A stretch of 64,000 bases of DNA from Noviherbaspirillum suwonense (GTDB taxonomy: Bacteria; Pseudomonadota; Gammaproteobacteria; Burkholderiales; Burkholderiaceae_D). The notes under the pieces were generated by a model that worked only from the letters and a program-made list of their open reading frames with translations, ran no database searches and was not told the DNA's origin. Of the stretch, positions 43,802 through 53,062 are shown one piece after another (position 1 is the stretch's first letter; each line of letters begins with the position of its first letter). Made by a program: the position numbers and the translations under genes. Where the stretch lies: assembly GCF_900182955.1 (NCBI RefSeq), contig NZ_FXUL01000016.1, positions 1 to 64,000 of the forward strand, given 5' to 3'.

Positions 43802-43962
43802 CATCGGGTGTAATAAGCGCAGGCGTATTACACCATTCGTTGCGAACAGGCGGTGGTGGTTGTTTGGCAAGTGGTGTAATGCGCTGCGCTTATTACACCC
43901 TACGAGGCACGGCGACGAATCGGCACCATCGATCTTGCCCGGTACGCCAGCACTTGGAATCG
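43802..43962 (+). repeat. Dispersed inverted-repeat element, copy C
   Basis: The left arm (TCGGGTGTAATAAGCGCAGG, 43804-43834) and right arm (GGTGTAATGCGCTGCGCTTATT, 43873-43904) are inverted repeats of each other of about 31 bases. They flank a 38-base centre containing ATTCGTTGCGAACAGGCGG. A conserved flank (GACGAATCGG, ACCATCGATCTTGCCCGGT) follows. It lies just beyond a terminator and before the 3' end of the convergent MBL gene, as copy B does relative to pit. Confidence 0.85.
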
Positions 43963-44005
43963 GTATGAGACGGGGGGAAGTGAATTCAGGCTGCCATGCC
44001 CGGCG

Positions 44006-44785
44006 TCAGGCGGCGATATCGATCCAGTCGAAGCCCTCGGCCTGGCAGGCAATCATGATTTCCGGACCGGCGCCGCCCAGTGCGCCTTCCAGCGCCTGCC
44101 GCGCCAGCGCCGGCGTATTGTTTTGCTGGCTCAGGTGCGCGCCGACGATGCGCTGCAGGCGGCTGCGGTCCAGCAGGGCGAGAATTTCGCCGGCCGTGTC
44201 ATTGGACAGGTGGCCATAAGCGCCGCCGATACGCTGCTTCAGCGGGTAGGGATAGGACGATGACGCCAGCATCGCGCGGTCGTGATTGCATTCCAGGACC
44301 AGCGCGTCGCAGCCGCCGAGCGACTGGACCAGGTGCGGCGTCGACTGGCCAGCATCGGTCAGCACGCCCAGCCGCACCCGGCCGTCGCTGATCACATACT
44401 GTATGGGTTCGCGGGCGTCGTGCGGCACCGTGTAGGGCGACAGCTCGAGGTCGCCGATGGCAAGCCGGTCGCCGTCGCGGCACAGCGCGATGTCCACGCC
44501 GTGGCAGTCGCGCTGGACCGCCTGCCAGGTGCCGAAGCTTAGCCAGACCGGCACCCGGTGGCGGCGCGCGAACTTGAAGACGCCGCCGACATGGTCCGAG
44601 TGCTCGTGCGTGACCACGATGCCGTTCAGGTCGCCGGGCAGCATGCCGAGCCGCGCGAGGCGCCGCTCGGTTTCCTTGATGCCGAAGCCGCAGTCCAGCA
44701 TGACGGTGGTGCGGGAAGCGCCGGCGCCGCTGGAAATCAACAGCGCATTGCCTTCGCTGCCACTGCCCAGACTGGCAAATCTCAC
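44006..44785 (-). CDS. MBL-fold metallo-hydrolase (YycJ/WalJ-like)
   Basis: The 259-residue protein has the metallo-beta-lactamase fold metal motif THEHSDHVGG (about 59-68), an N-terminal MRFASLGSGSEGNALLI and LDCGFGIKETERRL, and further ligands in LTDAGQST and the C-terminal GAHLSQQNN region. Members of this group are thought to be nucleases or hydrolases; the role here is unknown. It is the last gene in the dapA-bamC-MBL series, 31 bases after bamC. Confidence 0.85.
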   Translation of the reverse strand: MRFASLGSGSEGNALLISSGAGASRTTVMLDCGFGIKETERRLARLGMLPGDLNGIVVTHEHSDHVGGVFKFARRHRVPVWLSFGTWQAVQRDCHGVDIALCRDGDRLAIGDLELSPYTVPHDAREPIQYVISDGRVRLGVLTDAGQSTPHLVQSLGGCDALVLECNHDRAMLASSSYPYPLKQRIGGAYGHLSNDTAGEILALLDRSRLQRIVGAHLSQQNNTPALARQALEGALGGAGPEIMIACQAEGFDWIDIAA

Positions 44786-44816
44786 GAGCCTGCCCTTTTT
44801 ACGTTGCCGCGGTTGC

Positions 44817-45998
44817 TTACCTGAGCTGCTCGTTGAGCAGGCTCAGGATGCGGTCGGCGGTCTGCGAGGTTTCCGGCTGGCCGTCGCTGTTGAGCACGCT
44901 GACCTGGCTGCCCGCGGTCGCGCTCTTCACTGCGATCTGGTAGCGCTGCGCCTTTGCCTTGTCATCCTTGGAACTGGAGAACATCCGGCTGAAGAAGCCC
45001 TTCTCGACTGCCTTGCCGTTGGCGTCCTGGTTCTGGTCGACATAGCGCACGTAATAGACGCCCTTGGTCCGGTCGCGGTCCTCGACCGTGAAGCCGACGC
45101 GGTCCAGCGCGAGGCCGACCCGGCGCCATGCGCGTTCGAACGGCTCGTCGACTTCGACCACGCCGCCGGTGCTGACGCGGGCCAGCTTGGCGCGCGGCTG
45201 CTCGACCGGGGCCGCGCTCGCCACAGCCGCCTTGGCCTTGGTCTTCTCAACGCCCAGCCGCGTCAGCAGGCGGGAAAGGAATTCGGCTTCCAGCTCGGGA
45301 TCGGCGGGACGCGGGGTCCAGACCGTTCTTTCCTTTTCCAGGCCGGTCAGCACTTCCTGGGCGCCGCGATGGCTGATATAGACTTCGGTCGTGCCGTCCG
45401 CGCCGCGCTCGAGCCGGGTGCGGAACTTGTCGCGCTCGCCGGTGGAGTAGAACGAATCGAGCGCCTTGCCCAGCGTATTGCGCAGGAAGCCTTCCGGTAT
45501 CTTGGCGCGGTTTTCCGCCCAGTCGGTTTCCATCACGCCCGTTTCCTGGTTTTCCGTGGCGATCAGGAAACCCGAATCCTGCCAGAACTCCTTGACCTGC
45601 GGCCACAGCACCTCGGGCGCCATCTTCACCACCAGCCAGCGCTGGCTGCCATCGCGTTCGACCCGTGCTTCCCCGGTCGTATTGGCGGCGACCGGGACGG
45701 CCGTGCCGGCAGCCGCCGACGGCGACGCGGCCTGCGCGACATTGAAGCCGGATGCGGTGGCGACGCCGCGATTGGCGGGGTCGGGCAACGCGTAACGGCT
45801 GTCGCGCTGCAGCTGCGTCAGGTCCGGCGGCACTTCCAGCGACTTGCTCTTGCCCGTCGAGGACGATGCGCTCTTGTAATCGATGCGGCTCGGTTCGAGC
45901 AGTGTGCCGAAAGAGGAATTGATGGAGCCGCAGCCAGCGAGGCTGGCCAGGGCGAGCGCGCTGAGGATGCCGCGCTGCACGGTGCTGCGTTCTGCCAT
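44817..45998 (-). CDS. bamC: Outer membrane protein assembly factor BamC (lipoprotein)
   Basis: The 393-residue lipoprotein belongs to the BAM complex that inserts beta-barrel proteins in the outer membrane. A signal peptide with lipobox LAGC is followed by GSINSSFGTLLEPSRIDYKSA and the conserved LEVPPDLTQLQRDSRYALPD region (about 54-73), then two helix-grip domains (about 110-240 and 275-370). I start at MAERSTVQR (45998), which has GGAAG upstream; an ATG eight codons earlier has none. It lies downstream of dapA, the usual bamC position. Confidence 0.9.
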   Translation of the reverse strand: MAERSTVQRGILSALALASLAGCGSINSSFGTLLEPSRIDYKSASSSTGKSKSLEVPPDLTQLQRDSRYALPDPANRGVATASGFNVAQAASPSAAAGTAVPVAANTTGEARVERDGSQRWLVVKMAPEVLWPQVKEFWQDSGFLIATENQETGVMETDWAENRAKIPEGFLRNTLGKALDSFYSTGERDKFRTRLERGADGTTEVYISHRGAQEVLTGLEKERTVWTPRPADPELEAEFLSRLLTRLGVEKTKAKAAVASAAPVEQPRAKLARVSTGGVVEVDEPFERAWRRVGLALDRVGFTVEDRDRTKGVYYVRYVDQNQDANGKAVEKGFFSRMFSSSKDDKAKAQRYQIAVKSATAGSQVSVLNSDGQPETSQTADRILSLLNEQLR

Positions 45999-46076
45999 AT
46001 GGGTGGTCTTCCGTAAGTTCATGATGATGCTGAATCAGGAAAGCGGGGCGCTGCTGCCGCCCCCGTCCAAAGCGAG

Positions 46077-46955
46077 CTATTGTAATACACCGGACTCGCG
46101 CAATGCCGCGCGCACCGTCTCGTGCCAATCGTCGCCCAGCGGCGCCAGCGGCAGCCGCAAGCCATGCGCCATCAGTCCCATCTCGGCCATCGCCCACTTC
46201 ACCGGGACCGGGTTGGGTTCGACGAAAAGCTTGTTATGGAGCGGCAGCATGCGGTTGTTGATGCGCACCGCCTCGGCCACGTTGCCGGCCATGGCCGCCA
46301 CGCACAGTTCGTGCATCGCGCGCGGCGCGACGTTGGCGGTGACGGAGATATTGCCCTTGCCGCCGCACAGCATCAGCGCGATCGCGGTGGCGTCGTCGCC
46401 CGAGTAGACCGCGAACGACGCCGGCGCCAGGCGCATCAGGTCGGTGGCGCGGGCGATATTGCCGGTGGCTTCCTTGACGCCGACGATGCCCGGCACCTGC
46501 GCCAGGCGCAGCATGGTCTCGTTGGACATGTCCGCCACGGTGCGGCCGGGGACGTTGTACAGGATGACAGGCAGGTCGATCGATTCGGCGATCTTGCGGA
46601 AATGCCGGTACATGCCTTCCTGCGTCGGCCGGTTGTAGTAAGGCACGACCTGCAGCGACGCGTCGGCGCCGGCTTCCTTCGCATAGCGGGTCAGTTCGAT
46701 CGCCTCGACGGTCGAGTTGCCGCCGGTGCCGGCGATGATGGGAATGCGCCTTGCCGTATGGTCGACCGCGACCTTGATCAGTTCGCAATGCTCGTCCACG
46801 GTGACCGTCGGCGATTCGCCGGTGGTGCCGACGATGACGATGCCGTCGGTGCCTTCCGCGATGTGCCAGTCGATGAGCTTGCGCAGGCCAGGCAGGTCGA
46901 GACTGCCGTCGGCGTGCATGGGAGTGACGATTGCTACGATGCTGCCCTGGATCAT
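46077..46955 (-). CDS. dapA: 4-hydroxy-tetrahydrodipicolinate synthase
   Basis: DapA condenses pyruvate with aspartate semialdehyde, the first step committed to lysine and diaminopimelate. The 292-residue protein has the Schiff-base lysine K161 (GVKEATGN), Tyr133 (ILYNVPGRT) and Thr44/45 in GTTGESPT, the same positions as in E. coli. It precedes bamC by about 80 bases on the same strand. With hom and thrC elsewhere in the window, two aspartate-family branches are present. Confidence 0.97.
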   Translation of the reverse strand: MIQGSIVAIVTPMHADGSLDLPGLRKLIDWHIAEGTDGIVIVGTTGESPTVTVDEHCELIKVAVDHTARRIPIIAGTGGNSTVEAIELTRYAKEAGADASLQVVPYYNRPTQEGMYRHFRKIAESIDLPVILYNVPGRTVADMSNETMLRLAQVPGIVGVKEATGNIARATDLMRLAPASFAVYSGDDATAIALMLCGGKGNISVTANVAPRAMHELCVAAMAGNVAEAVRINNRMLPLHNKLFVEPNPVPVKWAMAEMGLMAHGLRLPLAPLGDDWHETVRAALRESGVLQ

Positions 46956-47027
46956 GATGTTGTATGGCGGAAAATTGGTTAAGGGGACGATTGTAGCGGA
47001 TACCCGGGCCGTTGGCGCTTCGCCGCG

Positions 47028-47603
47028 CTATCGGACCTGCAGCGGCCAGCCCTGCCCTTCCTGCTCGCCCGGCCCCGGGCGGGCGACGCAGATGCGCTGG
47101 ACCATCGCCGGCCTGGGCTGGTCGACATAGCCGTCTTCGTAGGCCACGATGCGCATGCTGCTGCCATGCGCGCGGGCTTGCTCCAGCAGTTCGCCGGGGC
47201 GCAGCAGGAAGTCGGGACTGGACGGCTTGCCGAACCTGCCGTTGCCGGCCGCGAAGGTTTCGTAGACCAGCAGGCCGCCGGGCGCGAGCGCGTCGAACAA
47301 GGCCCTGAACAGCGGTCGATGCAGGTAATTGGTGACCACGATGCCGGCAAACTCGCGGCCGGGATACGGCCACGGCGCGCCGTTTTCAAGGTCATGGCAT
47401 TCGGTCGACACGCCGGGCGCCGCGCAGGCAGCCAGCGCCTGCGGGTCGCGGTCGATCGCGAGCACCGGATGGCCGAGCGCGGCCAGCAGGCGCACATGCC
47501 GGCCGCTGCCGCAGGCCAGGTCGAGCGCTTCGCCGGCGGGCATCAGCGGCGCGAAGCGCAGCACCCACGGCGACGGCGCGGCGAGCGGCGCGTGCGCAGC
47601 CAT
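47028..47603 (-). CDS. Class I SAM-dependent methyltransferase (TehB-like)
   Basis: The 191-residue protein has the SAM-binding motif I ALDLACGSGRHVRLLAALG (about 26-44), motif II AIDRDPQAL with the acidic residue, and TNYLHRPLFRAL followed by LAPGGLLVYETFA. This resembles the small tellurite-resistance-type methyltransferase family, but the substrate is not predictable. The ATG overlaps the trpS stop by one base (TGATG), so the two are translationally coupled. An upstream in-frame extension runs inside trpS and is not real. Confidence 0.82.
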   Translation of the reverse strand: MAAHAPLAAPSPWVLRFAPLMPAGEALDLACGSGRHVRLLAALGHPVLAIDRDPQALAACAAPGVSTECHDLENGAPWPYPGREFAGIVVTNYLHRPLFRALFDALAPGGLLVYETFAAGNGRFGKPSSPDFLLRPGELLEQARAHGSSMRIVAYEDGYVDQPRPAMVQRICVARPGPGEQEGQGWPLQVR

Positions 47604-48805
47604 CAGCGGTAGGACAGGCCCATGACCTCGCGCACGTCGCGCATGGTCTCGCTCGCCAGCGCCCGGGCCTTCTCGCAGCCGTCGGCGATGATGGCGCGCA
47701 CCAGCGTCGGGTCGTCCAGGTATTGCTGGGCGCGTTCCCGCATCGGCTCCTGCTCCTTCAGCACGGCGTCGATCACCGGCTGCTTGCATTCGAGGCAGCC
47801 GATGCCGGCGCTGCGGCAGCCGGCAGCGGCCCATTCCCTGGTCGGCTCGTCGGAATACACCTTGTGCAGCTGCCATACCGGGCAGCGTTCCGGCTCGCCC
47901 GGGTCGGTGCGGCGCACGCGCGCCGGGTCGGTCGGCATGGTGCGCATTTTCTTCGTGACCGAGTCGCGGTCCTCGCGCAGGCCGATCGAATTGCCATAGC
48001 TCTTGGACATCTTCTGGCCGTCCAGGCCGGGCAGCCGGGACGACTCGGTCAGCAGCGCGCGCGGCTCGACCAGGATCATCTTGCGCTTGCCTTCGAGGTA
48101 GCCGAACAGGCGCTCGCGGTCGACCGTCGACAGGCTTTGCGATTCGTCGAGCATCGCCTTCGCCTGCGCCAGCGCGTCGGCGCTGCCATCCTGCTGGTAG
48201 GCGGTGCGCAGTTCGTCATAGGTGCGGGCGCGCTTGCCGCCCAGCTTCTTCACCGCCTCGCGCGCCTTTTCCTCGAAGTCCTTTTCCTTGCCGTAGATAT
48301 GGTTGAAGCGGCGCGACAGCTCGCGCATCATTTCCACGTGCGGCACCTGGTCCTCGCCCACCGGCACCATGCTGGCGCGATAGATCAGCACGTCGGCCGC
48401 CTGCAGCAGCGGGTAGCCGAGGAAGCCGTAGGTGGCGAGGTCGCGGTCGGCCAGCTTTTCCTGCTGGTCCTTGTAGGTCGGCACCCGCTCCAGCCAGCCC
48501 AGCGGCGTCGTCATCGACAGCAGCAGGTGCAGCTCCGCATGCTCCGGCACCTTGGACTGGATGAACAGCGTGGCCTTGGCCGGGTCGATGCCGGCGGCCA
48601 GCCAGTCGATGACCATGTCCCAGGTGCTTTTTTCGATGATGCTCGGATCGTCGTAATGCGTGGTCAGCGCATGCCAGTCGGCGACGAAAAACAGGCATTC
48701 ATGCTCGTTCTGCAACTTCACCCAGTTCTTCAGGGCGCCGTGGAAGTGGCCAAGGTGCATCACGCCGGTCGGGCGCATGCCGGAGACTACGCGGTCAGGG
48801 TACAT
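47603..48805 (-). CDS. trpS: Tryptophanyl-tRNA synthetase, predicted 4Fe-4S type
   Basis: This 400-residue class I synthetase has the HIGH-like TGVMHLGHF (13-21) and KMSKSYGN motif (about 230-237). It is longer than E. coli TrpRS (334) because of an insert and C-terminal region. Four cysteines at 308, 330, 337 and 340 are spaced C-x21-C-x6-C-x2-C, close to the C-x22-C-x6-C-x2-C [4Fe-4S] motif known from Thermotoga maritima TrpRS. The cluster is therefore predicted, with a proposed role in anticodon contact. It follows the M50 gene by six bases and is coupled to the methyltransferase. Confidence 0.95.
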   Translation of the reverse strand: MYPDRVVSGMRPTGVMHLGHFHGALKNWVKLQNEHECLFFVADWHALTTHYDDPSIIEKSTWDMVIDWLAAGIDPAKATLFIQSKVPEHAELHLLLSMTTPLGWLERVPTYKDQQEKLADRDLATYGFLGYPLLQAADVLIYRASMVPVGEDQVPHVEMMRELSRRFNHIYGKEKDFEEKAREAVKKLGGKRARTYDELRTAYQQDGSADALAQAKAMLDESQSLSTVDRERLFGYLEGKRKMILVEPRALLTESSRLPGLDGQKMSKSYGNSIGLREDRDSVTKKMRTMPTDPARVRRTDPGEPERCPVWQLHKVYSDEPTREWAAAGCRSAGIGCLECKQPVIDAVLKEQEPMRERAQQYLDDPTLVRAIIADGCEKARALASETMRDVREVMGLSYR

Positions 48806-48811
48806 GGTGTT

Positions 48812-49468
48812 TCAGCTCAATAGATAAGTCAGGGGGGAGATCAGCGCCATCAGCGCGGTGTTGGCGGCCATCATCACCGGCGCCATCCAGTATTTCAGGA
48901 AGCCCAGCATGGCCAGGCCCATCACGATGAAGAAGCCGTAGTTTTCCAGCTGCCCATACTTGTACGCGTAGCGCGCCGGCAGCAGGCTGGTCATGATGCG
49001 CCCGCCGTCGAGCGGCGGCACCGGGAACAGGTTGAAGGCGAAAATGACGAGGTTGGTCAGGATGCCGGCCTGCGCCATGCGCATGAAGAAGTCGTCCGGC
49101 TCCTGGAAACCGCTCATCAGGATCACGCCTATCATCCACATCAGCGCCATGACCAGGTTGGCGGCCGGCCCGGCCAGCGCGACCCAGGCCATGTCCCGCT
49201 TCGGATTGCGCAGGTTGCGGAACTCGACCGGCACCGGCTTTGCATAGCCGAACAGGAAGGGGCTGCCGACGAAGAACAGCACGATCGGTATCAGCAGCGT
49301 GCCGACCGGGTCGATATGCTTGATCGGGTTCAGGCTCATGCGGCCCAGCATGAATGCGGTGTTGTCGCCGAAGTGCCGCGCCGCATACGCATGCGCGGCC
49401 TCGTGCAGCGTGATCGCAAACAGGATGGGCAGCGCATAGACCGCGAAGGTCTGGATCATATTGTTCAT
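48812..49468 (-). CDS. Site-2 protease family protein (M50)
   Basis: This 218-residue membrane protease carries the zinc site H22-E23-x-x-H26 in ITLHEAAHAYAA and the second ligand motif FNLFPVPPLDGGRIM (about 148-162). About six hydrophobic segments place it in the inner membrane. There is no PDZ domain, so it belongs to the small Rv/YwhC-like group rather than RseP. Substrate is unknown. It is immediately upstream of trpS in the same operon. Confidence 0.9.
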   Translation of the reverse strand: MNNMIQTFAVYALPILFAITLHEAAHAYAARHFGDNTAFMLGRMSLNPIKHIDPVGTLLIPIVLFFVGSPFLFGYAKPVPVEFRNLRNPKRDMAWVALAGPAANLVMALMWMIGVILMSGFQEPDDFFMRMAQAGILTNLVIFAFNLFPVPPLDGGRIMTSLLPARYAYKYGQLENYGFFIVMGLAMLGFLKYWMAPVMMAANTALMALISPLTYLLS

Positions 49469-49523
49469 CGCCGGGATTCTAACAGAGGGGAATCAGGGGA
49501 ATCGGGCGTCGGGCAGGCTGCTG

Positions 49524-50147
49524 TCACAGCCCGAACGGCGCAGTGTCGCCCAGCCCCTGCCTTATCAGCTCGGGCTCGGGGCCGGTCAGGTCGATCACGG
49601 TGGTCGGCTCGAGCCGGCAGGCGCCGCCGTCGATCACCAGGTCGATCTGTTTCGCCAGGCCGTCGCGGATCTCTTCCGCGTCGGAAAGCGGGTGTTCCTC
49701 GCCGGGCAGGATGAGCGTCGTGCCCAGCAGCGGCTGGCCCAGTTCTTCCAGCAGCGCCTGCGCGATCGCGTTGTCCGGCACCCGCAGGCCGATGGTCTTG
49801 CGCGACGGGTGGCTGAGCCGCCGCGGCACTTCCTTGGTCGCCTCGAGGATGAAGGTATAGGCGCCCGGCGTGGCCGACTTCAGCAGCCGGTAGCGCGCAT
49901 TGTCGACCCGCGAGTACAGCGCGATCTCGCTCAGGTCGCGGCACAGCAGCGTCAGGTGATGTTTCTCGTCGATGCCGCGGATGCGGCGCAGGCGCTCCAC
50001 CGCCGCCTTGTCGTCGAGCCGGGCGACCAGCGCGTAACAGGCATCGGTCGGCAGCGCGACGATGCCGCCGGACTGGATGATCTGCGCGGCCTGCCTGACC
50101 AGCCGCAGCTGCGGATTTTCCGGATGGATCTGAAAGAATTGGGTCAT
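49524..50147 (-). CDS. YrdC/Sua5-fold protein, YciO type
   Basis: The 207-residue protein has the YrdC fold: GGIVALPTDACYALVARLDDKAAVERLRRIRGI (about 27-59), HHLTLLC, then YTFILEATKEVPRRLSHPSRKTIGLRVPDN (about 97-126) and VIDGGACRLEPTTVIDLTG. The family includes threonylcarbamoyl-AMP synthase (TsaC/Sua5), but the substitutions near the start (DKAAVERLRRIRGIDEKHHLT instead of KxR-type motif) favour the YciO subgroup, whose cellular role is less clear. It lies between htpX and the M50 gene. Confidence 0.82.
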   Translation of the reverse strand: MTQFFQIHPENPQLRLVRQAAQIIQSGGIVALPTDACYALVARLDDKAAVERLRRIRGIDEKHHLTLLCRDLSEIALYSRVDNARYRLLKSATPGAYTFILEATKEVPRRLSHPSRKTIGLRVPDNAIAQALLEELGQPLLGTTLILPGEEHPLSDAEEIRDGLAKQIDLVIDGGACRLEPTTVIDLTGPEPELIRQGLGDTAPFGL

Positions 50148-50209
50148 CGAATAAAAAGGGCGGAAGCTTCACGCCGCCGCCCCCTGGCTCCTGATAGAAA
50201 TTACCGCGA

Positions 50210-51082
50210 TCAACGCATGTCGCGCAGCGCGGCAATGCGCTGCTCGATCGGCGGATGGGTCGAGAACAGGTCGAGGAAACCTGGCTTGTCGTGGATGCCC
50301 AGCGTCGCCACCGACTCCGGGAGATGGCTGGGCTCGACGCCGCCGAGGCGGGCCAGCGCCTTCACCATCGGCTGCGGGCTGCCCAGCAGCTGGGCCGAGC
50401 CGGCGTCCGCGCGGAACTCGCGATGGCGCGAGAACCAGGCCACGATCATCGAGGCGGCGATGCCGAACACCACCTGGCAGACCATCACGGTCACCATGTA
50501 GCCGATGCCGGGGCCGCTGTTGCTGTCGCGCGAGATCGCGCGGTCGACCACGTAGCCGACTATCCGCGACAGGAACACGACGAAGGTGTTGACCACGCCC
50601 TGCACCAGCGTCATGGTCACCATGTCGCCATTGGCGATGTGCGCGATCTCGTGGCCAAGCACCGCTTCGACCTCGTCGCGGGTCATGCCCTGCAGCAGGC
50701 CGGTCGAAACCGCGACCAGCGCGGAATTCTTGAACGCGCCGGTGGCGAACGCATTCGGCTCGCCTTCATAGACGGCGACCTCGGGCATGCGGATGCCGGC
50801 GCGGTCGGCCAGCTTCTGCACCGTGTCGATCAGCCACAGCTCGGTGGAGTTGGATGGCGCATCGATCACGTGCGCGCCGGTCGACCACTTGGCCATCGGC
50901 TTGCTGATCAGCAGCGAGACGATGGAACCGGTGAAACCAACGACCGCCGAGAACACCAGCAGCATCGGCAGATTGAGTCCGCTGCCCGTGAGAAAACGGT
51001 TGACGCCCAGCAGCGACAGCACGATGGACATGACGGCGAGCACGGCAATGTTCGTCGCCAAAAACAGCAAGATTCTTTTCAT
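50210..51082 (-). CDS. htpX: Membrane zinc metalloprotease HtpX
   Basis: HtpX (290 residues) degrades damaged inner-membrane proteins. It has two N-terminal membrane helices (about 3-25, 38-58), the zinc motif H144-E145-x-x-H148 in [13 protein letters not shown], two further helices (about 157-177, 195-217) and [15 protein letters not shown] with the glutamate ligand. Length is normal. A sigma-32-like promoter at 51113-51141 agrees with heat-shock control known for E. coli htpX. Confidence 0.95.
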   Translation of the reverse strand: MKRILLFLATNIAVLAVMSIVLSLLGVNRFLTGSGLNLPMLLVFSAVVGFTGSIVSLLISKPMAKWSTGAHVIDAPSNSTELWLIDTVQKLADRAGIRMPEVAVYEGEPNAFATGAFKNSALVAVSTGLLQGMTRDEVEAVLGHEIAHIANGDMVTMTLVQGVVNTFVVFLSRIVGYVVDRAISRDSNSGPGIGYMVTVMVCQVVFGIAASMIVAWFSRHREFRADAGSAQLLGSPQPMVKALARLGGVEPSHLPESVATLGIHDKPGFLDLFSTHPPIEQRIAALRDMR

Positions 51083-51112
51083 GGTTGTGGTTCTCCCGTT
51101 GGAACGTGCTGC

Positions 51113-51141
51113 ATATGCGGCCTCACGCCGCGCTATTCAAG
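51113..51141 (-). promoter_or_regulatory. Sigma-32-like promoter of htpX
   Basis: On the minus strand CTTGAAT (51135-51141) and CCGCATAT (51113-51120) are separated by 14 bases. This is one mismatch in each box to CTTGAAA and CCCCATNT. It lies about 30 bases upstream of the htpX ATG. Confidence 0.65.
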
Positions 51142-51166
51142 AGTTGCTGTCGAGTGTCGCGACGCT

Positions 51167-52003
51167 TCAGATTGCCCAGTCGTGCCAGACCGGCGTGACG
51201 CTCGCCGGCAGCGCCGGCAGCTCGCCGAGGTCGATGCGGGATTCGCCGGGGCCGTGGAAATCCGAGCCGCGCGAGGCGAGGAAGCCGTAGCGCTGCGCGA
51301 CCTTCGCGTATTCGCCGTACTGGTCGGGCGTATGGCTGCCGGTCACGACTTCGATCGCGACGCCGCCCAGGCGCCTGAATTCCTCGAACAGCGCGTCGTA
51401 GGCCATCGCATCGAACTTGTAGCGGCCCGGGTGCGCAATGATGGCGACGCCGCCGGCGCCCGTGATCCAGCCGACCGCCTGCGCCAGCGTCGCCCAGCGA
51501 TGGGGCACGTAGCCCGGCTTGCCTTCGATCAGGTAGTTGCGGAACACCGCCGGCACGTCATGGCAGACGCCGCGGTCGATGATGTAGCGGGCAAAATGGG
51601 TGCGCGAGATCAGGTCGGGATTGCCGGCGTAGCGCAGCGCGCCTTCGAAGGCGTCCGGGATGCCGGCGGCGGCCAGCTGTTCCGCCATTTCGCGCGCGCG
51701 CAGTTCGCGGCCGGAACGGGTGCTGGCCAGGCCGCGCAGCAGTTCCTCGTTGCGCTCGTCGATCCGCAGGCCGACGATATGCACGGTCTGCCCGGCCCAG
51801 GTGATGGAAATCTCGACGCCGGGAACGAAAGGCAGGTCCAGCGCGGCCGCGGCGGCGCGCGCCTCGGGGATGCCGCTGACTTCGTCATGGTCGGTCAGTG
51901 CCCAGACATCGACGCCGCGCGCCTTGGCGCGGGCCGCGACCGTGGCCGGCGCCAGCAGGCCGTCGGAAACGTTGGAATGACAGTGAAGATCAAAGTTGCG
52001 CAT
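51167..52003 (-). CDS. rnm: PHP-domain phosphoesterase (RNase AM/YciV type)
   Basis: The 278-residue protein starts MRNFDLHCHSNVSDGLL with the PHP HxH motif (7-9) and LTDHDEVSGIPEAR (about 36-49), then a GVEIS segment and HPGRYKFD (about 196-203). FHGPGESRIDLGELP near the end supplies the final metal ligands. The family includes E. coli YciV/RNase AM, a 5'-end rRNA-trimming exonuclease, and other members with 3',5'-bisphosphate nucleotidase activity. The exact substrate is inferred. It lies upstream of htpX. Confidence 0.85.
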   Translation of the reverse strand: MRNFDLHCHSNVSDGLLAPATVAARAKARGVDVWALTDHDEVSGIPEARAAAAALDLPFVPGVEISITWAGQTVHIVGLRIDERNEELLRGLASTRSGRELRAREMAEQLAAAGIPDAFEGALRYAGNPDLISRTHFARYIIDRGVCHDVPAVFRNYLIEGKPGYVPHRWATLAQAVGWITGAGGVAIIAHPGRYKFDAMAYDALFEEFRRLGGVAIEVVTGSHTPDQYGEYAKVAQRYGFLASRGSDFHGPGESRIDLGELPALPASVTPVWHDWAI

Positions 52004-52084
52004 GCGGGGCCGGTAATTGTTTTAATCGTTCTTGGTCGTGCTTCAATCGGATGCATGATTGTACGCCGGCCCCTCCGCCGCGAC

Positions 52085-52960
52085 CTAGCCCAGGAAGTCC
52101 TCGATCATCCTGGCCAGCACTTCCGGCTGGTCATGGTGCAGCATGTGGCCGGCATTTTCCACCATGCGCGTCGTCACGTTGGGTATGGTGGCGATGCGGC
52201 GGTCGATTTCAAGCCGGGCGCTGTCCTTTGCGCCCATCCAGCGCCCCATGTCGGTCTCGGTGGCCTCGATATAGAGCGTCGGCGCGGTGATCCGCGCCCA
52301 GCAGGCGAGCACCTCGTCGAGCCGGTACAGGTGCGGGCTGATGCCCTTGTGCGCCGGGTCGCCCAGGATTTCCCAGTTGCCGGGCGAGGTCTCGCCGGCC
52401 CAGTGCCCGGACAGGAAGGCCGCGCGCGCATCGGTCAGCCGCGGATTGGTTTTCTGCAGCCGCGCCGCCACCTCGGCCTGCGACGCATACGAACGCATGG
52501 TCGGCGGCGCGCGCAGTTCGTCCAGCCATTTCTCGATGCGCCGCGGCGCCTGCTCGGACCGGCTGGCCGCCATGCCCACGCCTTCCAGGTTGACCAGCCG
52601 CGCAATGCGGTCCGGCCGCACGCCGGCATAGCTGGTGCTGACGTTCGCGCCCATGCTGTGGCCCACCAGCCTGATGGCTTCCCCGGGCGCGTAATGGTCG
52701 AGGATGGCGTCGAGGTCGCCGATATAGTCGGCGAACCAGTAGGTGTCGGCATGGGCGCGCTCGGTCAGTCCGAAGCCGCGCCAGTCTGGCGCGATCACGT
52801 GCCAGTCCTTCTGCAGGCAGTCGACCACGAACTGGAAGGAAGCGGACACGTCCATCCAGCCATGCAGCATGAACAGTTTGGGCGCATCGGCGTCGCCCCA
52901 GTGGCGCACGTGGTAACGCAGGCCGCGGACGGCGAGAAATTCGGAACGGGATGCTTTCAT
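52085..52960 (-). CDS. Alpha/beta-fold hydrolase
   Basis: The 291-residue hydrolase has the oxyanion segment LFMLHGWMDVS (about 28-38), nucleophile Ser in LVGHSMGANV (about 96-105), an acid candidate in YIEATETDMG and the catalytic His in ENAGHMLHHDQPEVL (about 270-284). This is the layout of esterases and C-C hydrolases; the substrate is unknown. I chose MKASRSEFL (52960), since the upstream extension looks random. It is divergent from an acyl-CoA synthetase gene, with about 136 bases between them. Confidence 0.85.
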   Translation of the reverse strand: MKASRSEFLAVRGLRYHVRHWGDADAPKLFMLHGWMDVSASFQFVVDCLQKDWHVIAPDWRGFGLTERAHADTYWFADYIGDLDAILDHYAPGEAIRLVGHSMGANVSTSYAGVRPDRIARLVNLEGVGMAASRSEQAPRRIEKWLDELRAPPTMRSYASQAEVAARLQKTNPRLTDARAAFLSGHWAGETSPGNWEILGDPAHKGISPHLYRLDEVLACWARITAPTLYIEATETDMGRWMGAKDSARLEIDRRIATIPNVTTRMVENAGHMLHHDQPEVLARMIEDFLG

Positions 52961-53062
52961 GGAAGTCGCGGTGTGTTGTCGTGTTGTCTGGTAGGGAGGC
53001 GGACGCCAAGCGATAATGCAGGCTTTCAACGCATCCGGCCGATGCGCTGAAACGCCTTAAAA

